The translations under genes were made by a program, and so were the position numbers. DNA of 64,000 nt from Caryophanales bacterium UBA6768. GTDB taxonomy: Bacteria > Bacillota > Bacilli > Bacillales_D > Amphibacillaceae. Within the stretch, counting starts at the first letter, position 1. Every line of letters starts with the position of its first letter. Below, piece after piece: positions 45,926 to 55,117 of the stretch. The notes under the pieces were generated by a model, which saw only the letters and a list, made by a program, of their open reading frames with translations, did not search any database and was not told the DNA's origin. The DNA lies in contig DKGO01000030.1 of NCBI GenBank assembly GCA_002453315.1, positions 1 to 64,000 of the forward strand, given 5' to 3'.

Positions 45926-46972
45926 TTATCCCAATTCAATCTCATTTATAATTTGATTACAATAATCGTTATATCTTTCATCAACACTTTTTATCCAAAT
46001 AGACTCTTTTTCTCGTTCCATTTGTTTTGTCTCTTTTAGTTTATTAATCCCCATTTTCATGAATTGTTTATATAATGTCTTATATTCTTGAATTTCCGTA
46101 ATGTTTTTTGCTTCACTTCCTACTTTACCTGCTATTTCATACATATCAATTAACATATCCCGTTTTTTACTAGGGAAAAACTCATGGGGATGTGTGCTAT
46201 CTAAAATACAAAAGTCTAACTCCCTTACGATAATCATATCGATACTACTTGGGTCCAAGCTACAATAATATACTTCTACATCTAGATGATAATGGTTACA
46301 TTCATTTAAAAGTTGCTTCATCAAATAGGATTTTCCTGTCCCTGCCCTTCCTTTCAAAAAAACCCTTTTGTCTATCGGGGCCATCAAATTGTCAACTTGA
46401 TTAACGATCCCATCAGCGGTATTTGTTCCAAATAACCGTTTATAAATTGTGTAATCAGCCCCTTGATCTGTACAATTTTTAAATAACATTCGAGAAATAT
46501 CATTTTTTACTTGATCGGCTTTTCCAAAATTCATTTGCGAAATATAAATTTTTTCTAATTGGAGATGAATATTTAGTCCTTTTTTAAAATACTGATAAGC
46601 ATCTAACGTCAATAATTGTTGTTCATGATTTAGTTTTGCTATTTTTTCCTTATCATAGCCCCCGGCATTTATTACTACCTTTTTAATGCTATTTAAAGGG
46701 GAAACTTGGGTATCCTTTGTTAATACAGCTATTGACAGGTTACGAATAATTATTCCATTTATATAATCTTCACTTCTCGTACTGCAAATTACTTCGACAG
46801 TAGACCTACCTTCGTAGTGTTTAATTATTTTTTGTAAAATATAGGTTGTTACTAGATTAGAATCGTGATCAAGTAAAATAACTTTATGAATATGTTGTAA
46901 ATTGTTATCTGTTAAATTAATGAATCCATTTGCAGTATGACCAGTTGTAAAATAGTTAACTAAATGACTCAT
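45926..46972 (-). CDS. PRK06851-type duplicated NTPase with a degenerate first P-loop
   Basis: A 348-residue protein related to spore-former proteins of the PRK06851 group, which consist of two similar P-loop halves. The second half is intact: Walker A FLKGRAGTGKSYLM (205-218), then YYCSLDPSSIDMII and CILDSTHPHEF. The first half keeps the same order (TTGHTANGFINL, VEVICSTRSEDYINGIIIRNLSIAVL), but its P-loop is VILLDHDSNLVTTYIL (31-46) with no GxxxxGK. So only the second site should bind nucleotide. The biological role is unknown; restriction to spore formers suggests sporulation. Confidence 0.75.
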   Translation of the reverse strand: MSHLVNYFTTGHTANGFINLTDNNLQHIHKVILLDHDSNLVTTYILQKIIKHYEGRSTVEVICSTRSEDYINGIIIRNLSIAVLTKDTQVSPLNSIKKVVINAGGYDKEKIAKLNHEQQLLTLDAYQYFKKGLNIHLQLEKIYISQMNFGKADQVKNDISRMLFKNCTDQGADYTIYKRLFGTNTADGIVNQVDNLMAPIDKRVFLKGRAGTGKSYLMKQLLNECNHYHLDVEVYYCSLDPSSIDMIIVRELDFCILDSTHPHEFFPSKKRDMLIDMYEIAGKVGSEAKNITEIQEYKTLYKQFMKMGINKLKETKQMEREKESIWIKSVDERYNDYCNQIINEIELG

Positions 46973-47129
46973 TTTAACACTTCCCTACTTCCAATGATTC
47001 CTTTCATTATATGTTAAGTAACATTAATAAATGCAATGTTTCCTGTGTACGTTTAAATAAACAAAAAAAGATTTGTATTTATTAAACACAAATCCATTTT
47101 TAAAAAAATAATGTATAAAGTTTTTACTG

Positions 47130-47312
47130 TTATTCAAGCTTGGGAAGCTTTCTTGTTTCTTTTGTCATTTCGGACTGGCAAATTGGGCAAGTTGGTTCTT
47201 CAACAAAACTAAAGGATTCCCTCATCCAAATTTGGCATTCCTCATTTGTGCATGACCATACGTTTGTTTCAATTTCAGGTATAGGTTCTTTAGGTCCACG
47301 CGAAAAAGACAT
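47130..47312 (-). CDS. YdjO-like cold-inducible zinc protein
   Basis: A 60-residue protein with CTNEEC and CPIC metal-binding pairs and the segment ETNVWSCTNEECQIWMRESFSF, matching B. subtilis YdjO, described as cold-inducible. AAAGGGG precedes ATG 47312; the upstream ATG at 47330 lies against no good site. Molecular function is not known; a zinc ribbon fold is likely. Confidence 0.85.
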   Translation of the reverse strand: MSFSRGPKEPIPEIETNVWSCTNEECQIWMRESFSFVEEPTCPICQSEMTKETRKLPKLE

Positions 47313-47460
47313 AGTAAAAACCCCTTTCATAATACTATTATACCTTTATTTACTACTTAATGCGAGTTCATACATGAATAGGTTGTTACTTACTAAACAA
47401 TCTCGAAATTTAACAAACCAATTTAAAGACTTGATGAATTAAATTTTACAGATTAAGTAA

Positions 47461-47497
47461 CGTAAAAAGGCTGAAAATTTTATTCAGCCTTTTTACG
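47461..47497 (-). terminator. Terminator of the TRAP transporter operon
   Basis: CGTAAAAAGGCTGA pairs with TCAGCCTTTTTACG in a perfect 14-bp stem. It lies 20 bp past the permease stop codon. Confidence 0.92.
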
Positions 47498-47516
47498 CTC
47501 GTTATTTATGACAATT

Positions 47517-49574
47517 TTATACAGTTGCGCCAGCCGAAACCTTTGGTCCTGTTTGACCACCATCATCTTCACGTTGCTTTTGCACAAACCATATGATTGC
47601 AATTATTGCTAAACCGATGATATTAGTTATATTACCCGTTGTAATTAATAACAGTCCACCTATTAGCAATACTAGTCTTTCCCATGCTCTACTTGAACGT
47701 ATAAAGTAACCAATGAGCGAACTACTTACTGCAATCATTCCGATAATTGCCGAAGCTACAGCTATAATCAACTTAATAGCCGTTACATCAACTAATACCA
47801 AAATAGGACTATAGACAAATATATATGGAATAATAAATGCGGCTATCGCTAGCTTCACTGCAGTAACCCCACTCTTAAATGGATTTGCCCTCGCTATACC
47901 TGCCCCAGCATAGGCTGCTAAGCAAACAGGAGGAGTAATATCTGCGACAATTCCAAAATAAAACACAAACATATGAACCGAAATTGGTGCTAAATCAAAT
48001 CCATTAATTAGTGCAGGTGCTGCAATAGTAGCAGTTACAACGTAATTTGCCGTTGTGGGTAGACCCATACCTAGCACTAAACAGGCAATCATAGTGAAAA
48101 ATAATGCTAAAAATAAATGACCTGATGATAATGCAATAATTCCGGCCGCAAACTTTGCCCCCAAACCAGTCATACTAACAACTCCAGCAATAATTCCAGC
48201 TGTGGCAACAGCCGCAATAACCGGTAATGCAACCCTAGCCCCTTGTTCTAATACATAAATTGTCTTTCTAAGGGATAATCTAGATTCCTTTCTAACTAAA
48301 CTAACTAAATAAGCCGAAAGAATCCCCATAATAGCCGCCCTTTGTGGTGTGTAACCGATCATTACTGTTCCAATAATCACTACTAAAGGTAACAGCATGT
48401 ACCCATAACGTACCATTTGCTCTTTCAAGTCAGGCAATTGTGATTTAGGTAAACCTAAAATGCCTAGTCGCTTTGCTTCAAAATGGGTACCGATAAATAT
48501 TCCTGTAAAATATAAGGCAGCGGGTATGACAGCTGTAGCCATAATGACAGCATAAGAAACACCCAAGTATTCCATCATTATAAATGCTGCTGCCCCCATG
48601 ATAGGTGGCATAATTTGTCCACCAGTAGAAGCTGACGCTTCAGTCCCGGCAGCAAATTCTGGTTTAAATCCAGCCTTTTTCATCATTGGGATTGTAAAAG
48701 AACCAGAGGCAACAGTATTTCCAACGGAACTACCGGATACCATACCTTGCAAGGCACTTGCAATAACAGCAGTTTTTGCAGTCCCACCAGTAAAACGACC
48801 CGTTAAGGCAAAGGCTAAATCATTAAAAAACTGCCCAATCCTTGTGTGAATTAACATAACCCCAAAGAATAAAAACAAATAGATAAATTTAGCTGAAATC
48901 TGTATCGGAGTACCGAAAACCCCACTCTCGCGATACCATAAACTGGTCGTTATCCTGTCGAATGAAAACCCTGGATGAGATAGAATTTTTGTCGGTATAT
49001 AATTCCCCAACAATGTATATAGAATTGCAATACTGGCAACAATGACAATTGGCATTCCTACTGCCCTTCTTGTCGCCTCTAATAATAATATAATAGCAAC
49101 GATAGAAATAATTGTATCCACCATACTATATCCAGAAATTCTACTTTGCAAAATAGAGTCAAAAAATATAATTTTATGATATGTAACATACATGGCTAAA
49201 AATGCTAAAACAACATCGTACCAAGGTACGGTTTTTTGTTTCTTCTGCAAACCACTTTTTGCTGGATAAAGTAAAAAAATTAACCCTAAGCCGGTCCCTA
49301 AATGAACAGCACCTTGTTTTTGTGAAGGCAACGTTCCGAAATAGCCAACATATAAATGGAAAATAGTTAATGAAACACCGAGGAAAGTGACAACCCAAGC
49401 CCATTTACCAATTTTCTCACGATATTGACTTTCTTTATCGTACTTTTCAAGCATTTCTTTTGCATCTAGCTCAGCCTGTTTCTGATCTTCTATTTTAGCA
49501 AATTCTACATCGTGTGAATTAGAACCAATTTCCCCATCTAAATCTGTTTTATTGTCTTTCTCATTATCTGTCAT
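47517..49574 (-). CDS. TRAP transporter fused permease (small and large subunits)
   Basis: A 685-residue membrane protein with about 18 hydrophobic segments, in which the four-helix small subunit (about residues 50-190) is joined to the large DctM-type subunit. Large-subunit motifs include GMVSGSSVGNTVASGSFTIPMMKKAGF and GLGLPTTANYVV-type transport sequence (GMGLPTTANYVVTA). This fused type belongs with TAXI-type binding proteins; it imports organic acids or amino acids using an ion gradient. It is 146 bp downstream of the binding protein gene. The substrate is unknown. Confidence 0.95.
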   Translation of the reverse strand: MTDNEKDNKTDLDGEIGSNSHDVEFAKIEDQKQAELDAKEMLEKYDKESQYREKIGKWAWVVTFLGVSLTIFHLYVGYFGTLPSQKQGAVHLGTGLGLIFLLYPAKSGLQKKQKTVPWYDVVLAFLAMYVTYHKIIFFDSILQSRISGYSMVDTIISIVAIILLLEATRRAVGMPIVIVASIAILYTLLGNYIPTKILSHPGFSFDRITTSLWYRESGVFGTPIQISAKFIYLFLFFGVMLIHTRIGQFFNDLAFALTGRFTGGTAKTAVIASALQGMVSGSSVGNTVASGSFTIPMMKKAGFKPEFAAGTEASASTGGQIMPPIMGAAAFIMMEYLGVSYAVIMATAVIPAALYFTGIFIGTHFEAKRLGILGLPKSQLPDLKEQMVRYGYMLLPLVVIIGTVMIGYTPQRAAIMGILSAYLVSLVRKESRLSLRKTIYVLEQGARVALPVIAAVATAGIIAGVVSMTGLGAKFAAGIIALSSGHLFLALFFTMIACLVLGMGLPTTANYVVTATIAAPALINGFDLAPISVHMFVFYFGIVADITPPVCLAAYAGAGIARANPFKSGVTAVKLAIAAFIIPYIFVYSPILVLVDVTAIKLIIAVASAIIGMIAVSSSLIGYFIRSSRAWERLVLLIGGLLLITTGNITNIIGLAIIAIIWFVQKQREDDGGQTGPKVSAGATV

Positions 49575-49720
49575 CTTTCCACCACCTTATAAACGGCAAA
49601 TTTTAATTTTATATTTATTGGCCAATATAATAAGTAGAAAATTAAAATTCCACATTTTGTTTAAAAAACTAGGAAAAGGATTTTATAGTAAAACCCTTAT
49701 CCTAGTATATTATTTATAAT

Positions 49721-50740
49721 TTACTTAATATCTTCGAAACTCTTAATTCCTGTTGATTCACGAGTTACAATTTGAATAATTTCAGGATAGATATGTCCGA
49801 TAAATGCAACATTTTCAATCTTATTGCCATCGAAGTCACCTACACCTTTAATAGCCTCTAATGTCGGAACATGAACAGCCATACCTAAGTCCATATTTCC
49901 TTCTCCAATCGTAGCTAAGTTTTCAACAGAAGCACCCGTTTCTTGGTTTGTAAAGCCAACACCAAGATGGTTATTCCAAACGTTAGCAATTTCTCCGCCA
50001 AGTGGGTAGTATGTTCCACCTTGACTTCCAGTTCCTAAAATAAACTCAGATTTACGATCACCTTCTGTCGCCGTTAATTCTGCAACAGGATTATCAATCG
50101 TTAACCCTTGCTCCTCATAATATCTTTTAGCACCTGGATGAATGGGTAAACCTTCTGCACCGTTTAGCGCATTTTCTAAAGTAAGCATTCTTCCTTGTTC
50201 ATGCGTTACTTCATCTGCGTTTTCAATCATAATTCTAGCTAGCTCATAGCCTAATTCTTCATCAATCGTATCTGTATTCCCCATTAAAATAGCATAAGCA
50301 GCTACAGTTTGAATATCTGACTCTAAGAAATCATAACTATCTTGCGGTATAATGAATTTTTTATAATCTGAGTTTGATTCAATTTTCTCGACAACTTCAT
50401 CTGATAATTCGAGCATAATAACATCACCAGTAGAAGCTTGTAAACTTTCGATACTACCTGCTGGTAATCCCAAAACCCCTACGGAAATATCAATGTTACC
50501 ATCTTGTACTAAGTCGGCAGCATCTCCAAATCCTTCTTGGAATTCCTGATAGTCATCTTCTCCAATACCATAAGCTTCTAAAATAACTTTAGAAACGGTA
50601 TTAGTAGCACTTGCAGGTGGCCCGATAGCAATTTTAGCGTTTCCTCCACCAGATCCCCCAGATCCACCACCACATGCAGCTAGTACTAAAATAGCACCAA
50701 CTAACACTGTCATGAATACAAAAAACTTAGATTTACTCAT
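49721..50740 (-). CDS. TAXI-family TRAP binding lipoprotein, circularly permuted
   Basis: A 339-residue lipoprotein (signal VGAILVLAACGG, lipid C23) that captures the substrate for the TRAP permease. Normal TAXI proteins run from a GTGxxGGxYYPLGG start, through IKSxEDxKGK, then IGxPxSG, to LPIHPGAxxYY at the C-terminus. Here the order is swapped: residues 37-213 are the usual second half (IAIGPPASATNTVS to LPIHPGAKRYYEEQGL), a linker of about 17 residues follows, and 231-339 are the usual first half (FILGTGSQGGTYYPLGG to TGIKSFEDIK, then stop). Both halves look intact, so the fold is probably kept with new termini. Confidence 0.92.
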   Translation of the reverse strand: MSKSKFFVFMTVLVGAILVLAACGGGSGGSGGGNAKIAIGPPASATNTVSKVILEAYGIGEDDYQEFQEGFGDAADLVQDGNIDISVGVLGLPAGSIESLQASTGDVIMLELSDEVVEKIESNSDYKKFIIPQDSYDFLESDIQTVAAYAILMGNTDTIDEELGYELARIMIENADEVTHEQGRMLTLENALNGAEGLPIHPGAKRYYEEQGLTIDNPVAELTATEGDRKSEFILGTGSQGGTYYPLGGEIANVWNNHLGVGFTNQETGASVENLATIGEGNMDLGMAVHVPTLEAIKGVGDFDGNKIENVAFIGHIYPEIIQIVTRESTGIKSFEDIK

Positions 50741-50768
50741 GCAAATCCCCCTTCATTTTTTACTTAAA

Positions 50769-50783
50769 ATGAAAACGCATACG
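50769..50783 (-). promoter_or_regulatory. Possible CcpA (cre) site before the TAXI-TRAP operon
   Basis: ATGAAAACGCATACG matches the cre pattern WTGNAANCGNWNNCW at all but the last position. It lies about 30 bp upstream of the start codon, where CcpA would act as a roadblock or repressor. The 400-bp divergent region 50741-51140 otherwise shows only a TATAAT near 51106 that could serve ygzB. Confidence 0.5.
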
Positions 50784-51140
50784 TAACTTATCTATCCAAA
50801 AATAGATAAATAATATGTATTCGTTTACATTAAAAGCTTTATATCAGTATACTTATATTCTATAAATTTTTCAAGCTTTTATCGAATATCTTTATCACAC
50901 TTTCATAGTTTAAAAGCCACTTATATAGATGGGTCGTGGATTTGCAAGGGGTTTCGATTGGAACAAAAATTTCCTTTTTTGTATTTTTTGACTTATTTAT
51001 TTCAACTAAAGTGGGATTTTAAGTATCTAGTATCTTTTAAGAAATTAAATTAATTACGAAACTTTTAATCGTCTTAAAAAATTTTCTCTTAATTGGTTCC
51101 ATGATATAATACAAAAGAATCTTTGAAGGAGGATGACACA

Positions 51141-51536
51141 ATGTCTGAACCACAACTAGTCTATTCTAGCAAAATAAATAAGATTAGAGGATTTGCTCTA
51201 ATTTTAATCTTTATTGGCATCATCGTTATGTATGGGGGGATTTTGACTAAAAATATTCCATGGCTTATGTTTACCTTTTACTTTATTGGCGTTTTATTTA
51301 TTATTTTTAGCACAGTCGTATATTTTTGGATCGGTTTACTATCTACTCGGGCAATTCCGATTATTTGCCCTTCATGTGAAAAACCAACAAAAATGCTTGG
51401 AAAAGTCGATGCATGTATGCATTGTAAACAACCTTTAACACTTGATAAATCGCTCGAAGGTAAAGAATTTGATGAAAAATATAATACTCGAAAATATCGT
51501 AAGCAACTAAAAAAAGAACAACATAATAATGATTAA
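51141..51536 (+). CDS. ygzB: YgzB family membrane protein (UPF0295)
   Basis: A 131-residue protein with two TM segments ([37 protein letters not shown]), a zinc-type pair (CPSCEKP..CMHCKQP) and a basic C-terminal tail. It matches B. subtilis YgzB, whose gene neighbours perR; here a pabBC gene lies between them. TTG 51123 overlaps the ribosome site AAGGAGG, so ATG 51141 is the start. Function unknown. Confidence 0.9.
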   Translation: MSEPQLVYSSKINKIRGFALILIFIGIIVMYGGILTKNIPWLMFTFYFIGVLFIIFSTVVYFWIGLLSTRAIPIICPSCEKPTKMLGKVDACMHCKQPLTLDKSLEGKEFDEKYNTRKYRKQLKKEQHNND

Positions 51537-51550
51537 TAAGGATGTCGTCG

Positions 51551-53293
51551 ATGAAAACGAATGATTATGAATACTTTTTACAATTTGATTTTAAGGTGGA
51601 TAATGTATTTTCGCCAATTCAATTTATAAATCCGATTGACATTATTTCAACATATCATCTAGATGAAGTGAATGATTGCTTACTCAAAATAAACCAGGCG
51701 GTTAATGATGGAAAATATGTTGCTGGCTATATTGGATATGAGGCTGCATACGCTTTTTTTCATACACAAAAGCATGATTTAAATCTATCTATGCCACTTC
51801 TTTGGTTTGGTGTATTTCATTCTCCTGTAACATTTAATCAACCAAATAGTTTGCCTTTTACAAACGGTCCCTGGAAAATAACTCAATCTAAAAACAATTA
51901 TATGAAAAATTTTCACACCATAATGGAGGAATTGCATCATGGTGTATTTGATCAAGTTAATTACACCGTACCTTTCCATACACCCTTTCACGGGGATTCA
52001 TTTTCATATTATGAACAATTAAAGCTTGCACAACAATCAAAATTCAATGCCTTTTTAAAAATTGGTGACTATGATGTGTTATCCATTTCCCCTGAATTAT
52101 TTTTTTATATGAATGATAATGAAATAACTGTTAAACCAATGAAAGGAACCATTCATCGGGGGAAAACTTATGAACAAGACCGGACCCTTAAAAAATGGTT
52201 GCAAAATTCCGAAAAAAATAAACGAGAAAATGAATTGTCAACTCAATTAATGAAAAGTGAATTAGAGGATATTACTGAACTAAAGAGTATTTCTTTCGTT
52301 AAAAAATATGAAATAGAACAATATCCAACCGTCTACCAAATGACTTCAACAATAAAAGGCGAAGTGTCACCAAATGTAACAGTTACAGACATATTGAAAC
52401 ATTTATTTCCTAGTGTTTCTATTAGTGGTACTCCAAAATCCACGGCTATTGATTTTATTGCAAAAATTGAAACTGAGGCCCGTAATGTATATTGTGGAGC
52501 AATTGGTTATATCACCCCAAATAATCAAGCAATATTTAATGTGCCAATACGGACGGTGATGATTAATAAAAAGGAAAATCTTGCGAAATACCACGCTGGT
52601 GGTGCCATTACAGTAAATTCAAATGGCGAAGAAGAATACGAGGAAATGTTGGCAAAAACTAAAATACTTCACGCTTATTTTGAACATTTTCAATTGCTTG
52701 AAACTATCGGCCTCCACGATGGTCAGTTTTCAGTTTTAGAGTTACATTTAAAAAGAGTGGCACAATCGGCAAGCTATTTTAATTTTAAACTACCACTGCA
52801 AACAATTAAGTCTCAGTTATTAAAATTAACCAAAACTCATCAAAAAGGAAGTTGGAAAGTCCGTCTGTTGGTAGAAAGTACTGGAAAGTTTTCGATAGAT
52901 ACATCACCGGTTGAAAAAAATAATTCGACTAAAATCACATTAGCTGAAAAACCGATTAATAAAGATAATTATTTTCTATACCATAAAACGACAAACCGCA
53001 AAGTTTATGAGGAGCATGTTGTTGAGAATCCCGCCATATTAGATGTGTTGTTATGGAATGAAAATGAGGAAATCACAGAATTTACAATTGGAAATGTGGT
53101 TGTCGAAATGAATGGGGAACTTTTTACCCCTCCTGTTAAATGTGGATTACTACCGGGTACATACCGTGATAAATTATTACGAGAAGGAACAATTAAAGAA
53201 AAGATTATCCTTAAAAAAGATTTAACTAACCGGTCAAAAATTTGGCTAATCAATAGTGTCCGGCATTGGGTTGAAGTCACTTTACATCATTAA
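51551..53293 (+). CDS. Fused aminodeoxychorismate synthase component I and lyase (PabB-PabC)
   Basis: A two-domain enzyme of about 580 residues for p-aminobenzoate, a folate precursor. Residues about 90-375 form the chorismate-binding domain (SISPELFF, PMKGT, SISGTPK, VYCGAIGYI). Residues about 380-580 form a PLP-dependent lyase of fold type IV (FSVLELHLKR, Lys in YHKTTNRK, EFTIGNVVVE). The usual ENxxIVDLIRNDL stretch reads ENELSTQLMKSEL, a marked change, though the EN start and the PMKGT lysine remain. ATG 51542 is too near AAGG, so ATG 51551 is preferred. The gene sits between ygzB and perR, where B. subtilis has none. Confidence 0.88.
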   Translation: MKTNDYEYFLQFDFKVDNVFSPIQFINPIDIISTYHLDEVNDCLLKINQAVNDGKYVAGYIGYEAAYAFFHTQKHDLNLSMPLLWFGVFHSPVTFNQPNSLPFTNGPWKITQSKNNYMKNFHTIMEELHHGVFDQVNYTVPFHTPFHGDSFSYYEQLKLAQQSKFNAFLKIGDYDVLSISPELFFYMNDNEITVKPMKGTIHRGKTYEQDRTLKKWLQNSEKNKRENELSTQLMKSELEDITELKSISFVKKYEIEQYPTVYQMTSTIKGEVSPNVTVTDILKHLFPSVSISGTPKSTAIDFIAKIETEARNVYCGAIGYITPNNQAIFNVPIRTVMINKKENLAKYHAGGAITVNSNGEEEYEEMLAKTKILHAYFEHFQLLETIGLHDGQFSVLELHLKRVAQSASYFNFKLPLQTIKSQLLKLTKTHQKGSWKVRLLVESTGKFSIDTSPVEKNNSTKITLAEKPINKDNYFLYHKTTNRKVYEEHVVENPAILDVLLWNENEEITEFTIGNVVVEMNGELFTPPVKCGLLPGTYRDKLLREGTIKEKIILKKDLTNRSKIWLINSVRHWVEVTLHH

Positions 53294-53315
53294 GAGGGTA
53301 AAAATTACATTAACC

Positions 53316-53345
53316 TTAACCCTTAGGCCCTTGGGTTAAATTTTT
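53316..53345 (+). terminator. Terminator of pabBC
   Basis: TTAACCC (53316-53322) pairs with GGGTTAA (53333-53339), with extra inner pairing, followed by a T run. Confidence 0.8.
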
Positions 53346-53360
53346 CATGATTTGACGACA

Positions 53361-53399
53361 AAAATAAAAACCGTTTCTCACAATAATGAAGAAACGGAT
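53361..53399 (-). terminator. Terminator of perR
   Basis: On the minus strand CCGTTTCT pairs with AGAAACGG around an 11-nt loop, followed by TTTTTATTTTT. Confidence 0.88.
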
Positions 53400-53406
53400 G
53401 GTTGTA

Positions 53407-53844
53407 TTATTGAACTTTTGCAAGTGAGCATTGATCACATTGTCCATAAAGTTCCATACGATGGTGACTTATCGTAAAACCACTTACCTTTTCAGCGAGT
53501 GACTCAATCTCGTCTAAAGTAGGATAATGAAAATCGACCATTTTTCCACAATCCTCACAAATAATGTGATAATGATCGTGCATGTTACTATCAAATCTAC
53601 TTGAATCGTCCCCGTATGTTAACTCACGAACTAGACCAACTTCCCGTAAAATTCTTAAGTTGTTATATACTGTTGCAACACTCATATTTGGAAACTTCTT
53701 TTCCAATGCCTTATATATATCATCAGCCGTTGGATGTTCCAACGAAGTTAACAAATATTCTAGAACAGCATGACGTTGAGGTGTAATTCTTATACCAGAT
53801 TGTTTTAAAGTATCAACTGCATTTTGCAATTTATTATCTGTCAT
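53407..53844 (-). CDS. perR: Peroxide-responsive Fur-family repressor PerR
   Basis: A 145-residue metal-dependent repressor of oxidative stress genes. It has a winged helix ([36 protein letters not shown]), the regulatory metal site region ([22 protein letters not shown]) and structural zinc Cys pairs (CEDC, CDQC). PerR senses H2O2 by oxidation of His ligands. ATG 53844 has GAGGGGTG at better distance than ATG 53850. bcp, a peroxide-detoxifying enzyme gene, is close by, as in B. subtilis. Confidence 0.95.
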   Translation of the reverse strand: MTDNKLQNAVDTLKQSGIRITPQRHAVLEYLLTSLEHPTADDIYKALEKKFPNMSVATVYNNLRILREVGLVRELTYGDDSSRFDSNMHDHYHIICEDCGKMVDFHYPTLDEIESLAEKVSGFTISHHRMELYGQCDQCSLAKVQ

Positions 53845-53892
53845 CGTCATGCACCCCTCTTTCGGCATTATTTTATCATCTACATTATTAGA

Positions 53893-53907
53893 TAATAATT
53901 GTTATTA
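53893..53907 (-). promoter_or_regulatory. Per box-like palindrome upstream of perR
   Basis: TAATAATTGTTATTA is a near-perfect 7-1-7 palindrome resembling the Per box TTATAATNATTATAA (three mismatches). It lies 49-63 bp upstream of the perR start, a place suited to autoregulation. Confidence 0.5.
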
Positions 53908-54001
53908 ATAGTTTACCTTCTATGATAGGTAAAAGTCAATTTAAACAAGCAATCCCCATTCATTGTAGATTATTATTTCAGGATATTATTACTGGGCTAT
54001 T

Positions 54002-54562
54002 TTAATCCTCATCTACTTGTAACGGAATTTCTGTTCCTTGTAGTTCCTTATTTACATAACGAGCAGCAACAAATAGGTAATCTGATAAACGATTTAAGTA
54101 TGCAATAGCTAATTGATGACGTGAGTTATCCTCTATACTAACAGCCATTCTTTCCGCCCTTCTAACAACCGTTCTTGCCAAATGTAAAGTACTTGAAGCA
54201 ATATGGCCTGAAGGCAAAATAAAATTTCTTAATGGAGGTAATTCTGGGCTCCATTCGTCTATTTGTTTCTCTAATTCTTCAACATGAGAAGATTTTAATT
54301 TCCAAGCTACTTCTCTTTCACTTGGAGTCGATAACTCTGCCCCAACATGAAACAAAATCGTTTGCACACGGTATAACTTTTGCAAAAATGCTTCCTTTTT
54401 ATCCCATTCAACATCTAATAAATGACTTAGTGCAACACCAATTGTTGAGTTTGCCTCATCACACGTTCCATAGGCATCTACTCTTGGATCATTTTTTGCC
54501 ACCCGTTTTCCATAAACTAATGATGTCGTTCCTTTGTCGCCAGAACGAGTATATATTCTCAT
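54002..54562 (-). CDS. Cob(I)alamin adenosyltransferase, PduO type
   Basis: A 186-residue enzyme that makes adenosylcobalamin from ATP and reduced cobalamin. Motifs are YTRSGDKGTTSLVYGKR with the ATP loop, VDAYGTCDEANSTIG, and ARTVVRRAERM in the C-terminal helix bundle. Start ATG 54562 (GGAGTG upstream) is preferred to TTG 54565. It follows bcp by 14 bp. No other cobalamin genes are nearby. Confidence 0.95.
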   Translation of the reverse strand: MRIYTRSGDKGTTSLVYGKRVAKNDPRVDAYGTCDEANSTIGVALSHLLDVEWDKKEAFLQKLYRVQTILFHVGAELSTPSEREVAWKLKSSHVEELEKQIDEWSPELPPLRNFILPSGHIASSTLHLARTVVRRAERMAVSIEDNSRHQLAIAYLNRLSDYLFVAARYVNKELQGTEIPLQVDED

Positions 54563-54576
54563 CAAATCACTCCATG

Positions 54577-55047
54577 TTAAGATAAATTTTCCTTGACAAA
54601 CCTTAATGTATCCTCTATATGACCCTTCACTTTTACTTTACGATATTCTTTCCGAATGATACCTTCTTTATCAATAACAAATGTGGAACGTTCTACACCA
54701 TAAAATTCTTTCCCGAACATTTTCTTCAATTTCCAAACACCATAACGTTTGGAAACTTCATGATTAACGTCAGATAATAAAGGAAAAGGGAGATCGTGTT
54801 TTTCGATGAACTTCGTATGTTTTTCAATCGGATCGGGACTAACCCCTAATATAACAGTATTTACATCTTTAAATTGATCATATTGATCCCGAAAATCGCA
54901 CGCTTGCGTCGTACAACCAGGCGTCATATCTTTTGGATAAAAATATAAAATAATATTTTTACCAGCATAAGTTGATAGACTAACTTCTTCTCCTAATTCA
55001 TTTTCCAATGTAAAATCAGGTGCTTGATGCCCTACTTCAACAGACAT
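54577..55047 (-). CDS. bcp: Thiol peroxidase Bcp (peroxiredoxin)
   Basis: A 156-residue peroxiredoxin that reduces organic and hydrogen peroxides. The peroxidatic and resolving Cys are in the atypical Bcp spacing PGCTTQACDFRD. FYPKDMTPGC and the conserved ERSTFVIDKEG are present. ATG 55053 lies directly on the ribosome site AGGAGG, so ATG 55047 is the start. It corresponds to B. subtilis ygaF, next to perR. Confidence 0.94.
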   Translation of the reverse strand: MSVEVGHQAPDFTLENELGEEVSLSTYAGKNIILYFYPKDMTPGCTTQACDFRDQYDQFKDVNTVILGVSPDPIEKHTKFIEKHDLPFPLLSDVNHEVSKRYGVWKLKKMFGKEFYGVERSTFVIDKEGIIRKEYRKVKVKGHIEDTLRFVKENLS

Positions 55048-55117
55048 TGACATCCTCCTATTTGATTTACTAACTTAAATATACCATATGTCATGTGCCT
55101 TACCGAAATATTTCGTT

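Noticed and set aside
53940..53966. AAGCAATCCCCATT near perR resembling the hairpin arms near 26940
   Set aside because: Only about 14 bases are shared and no hairpin partner is present; probably chance.
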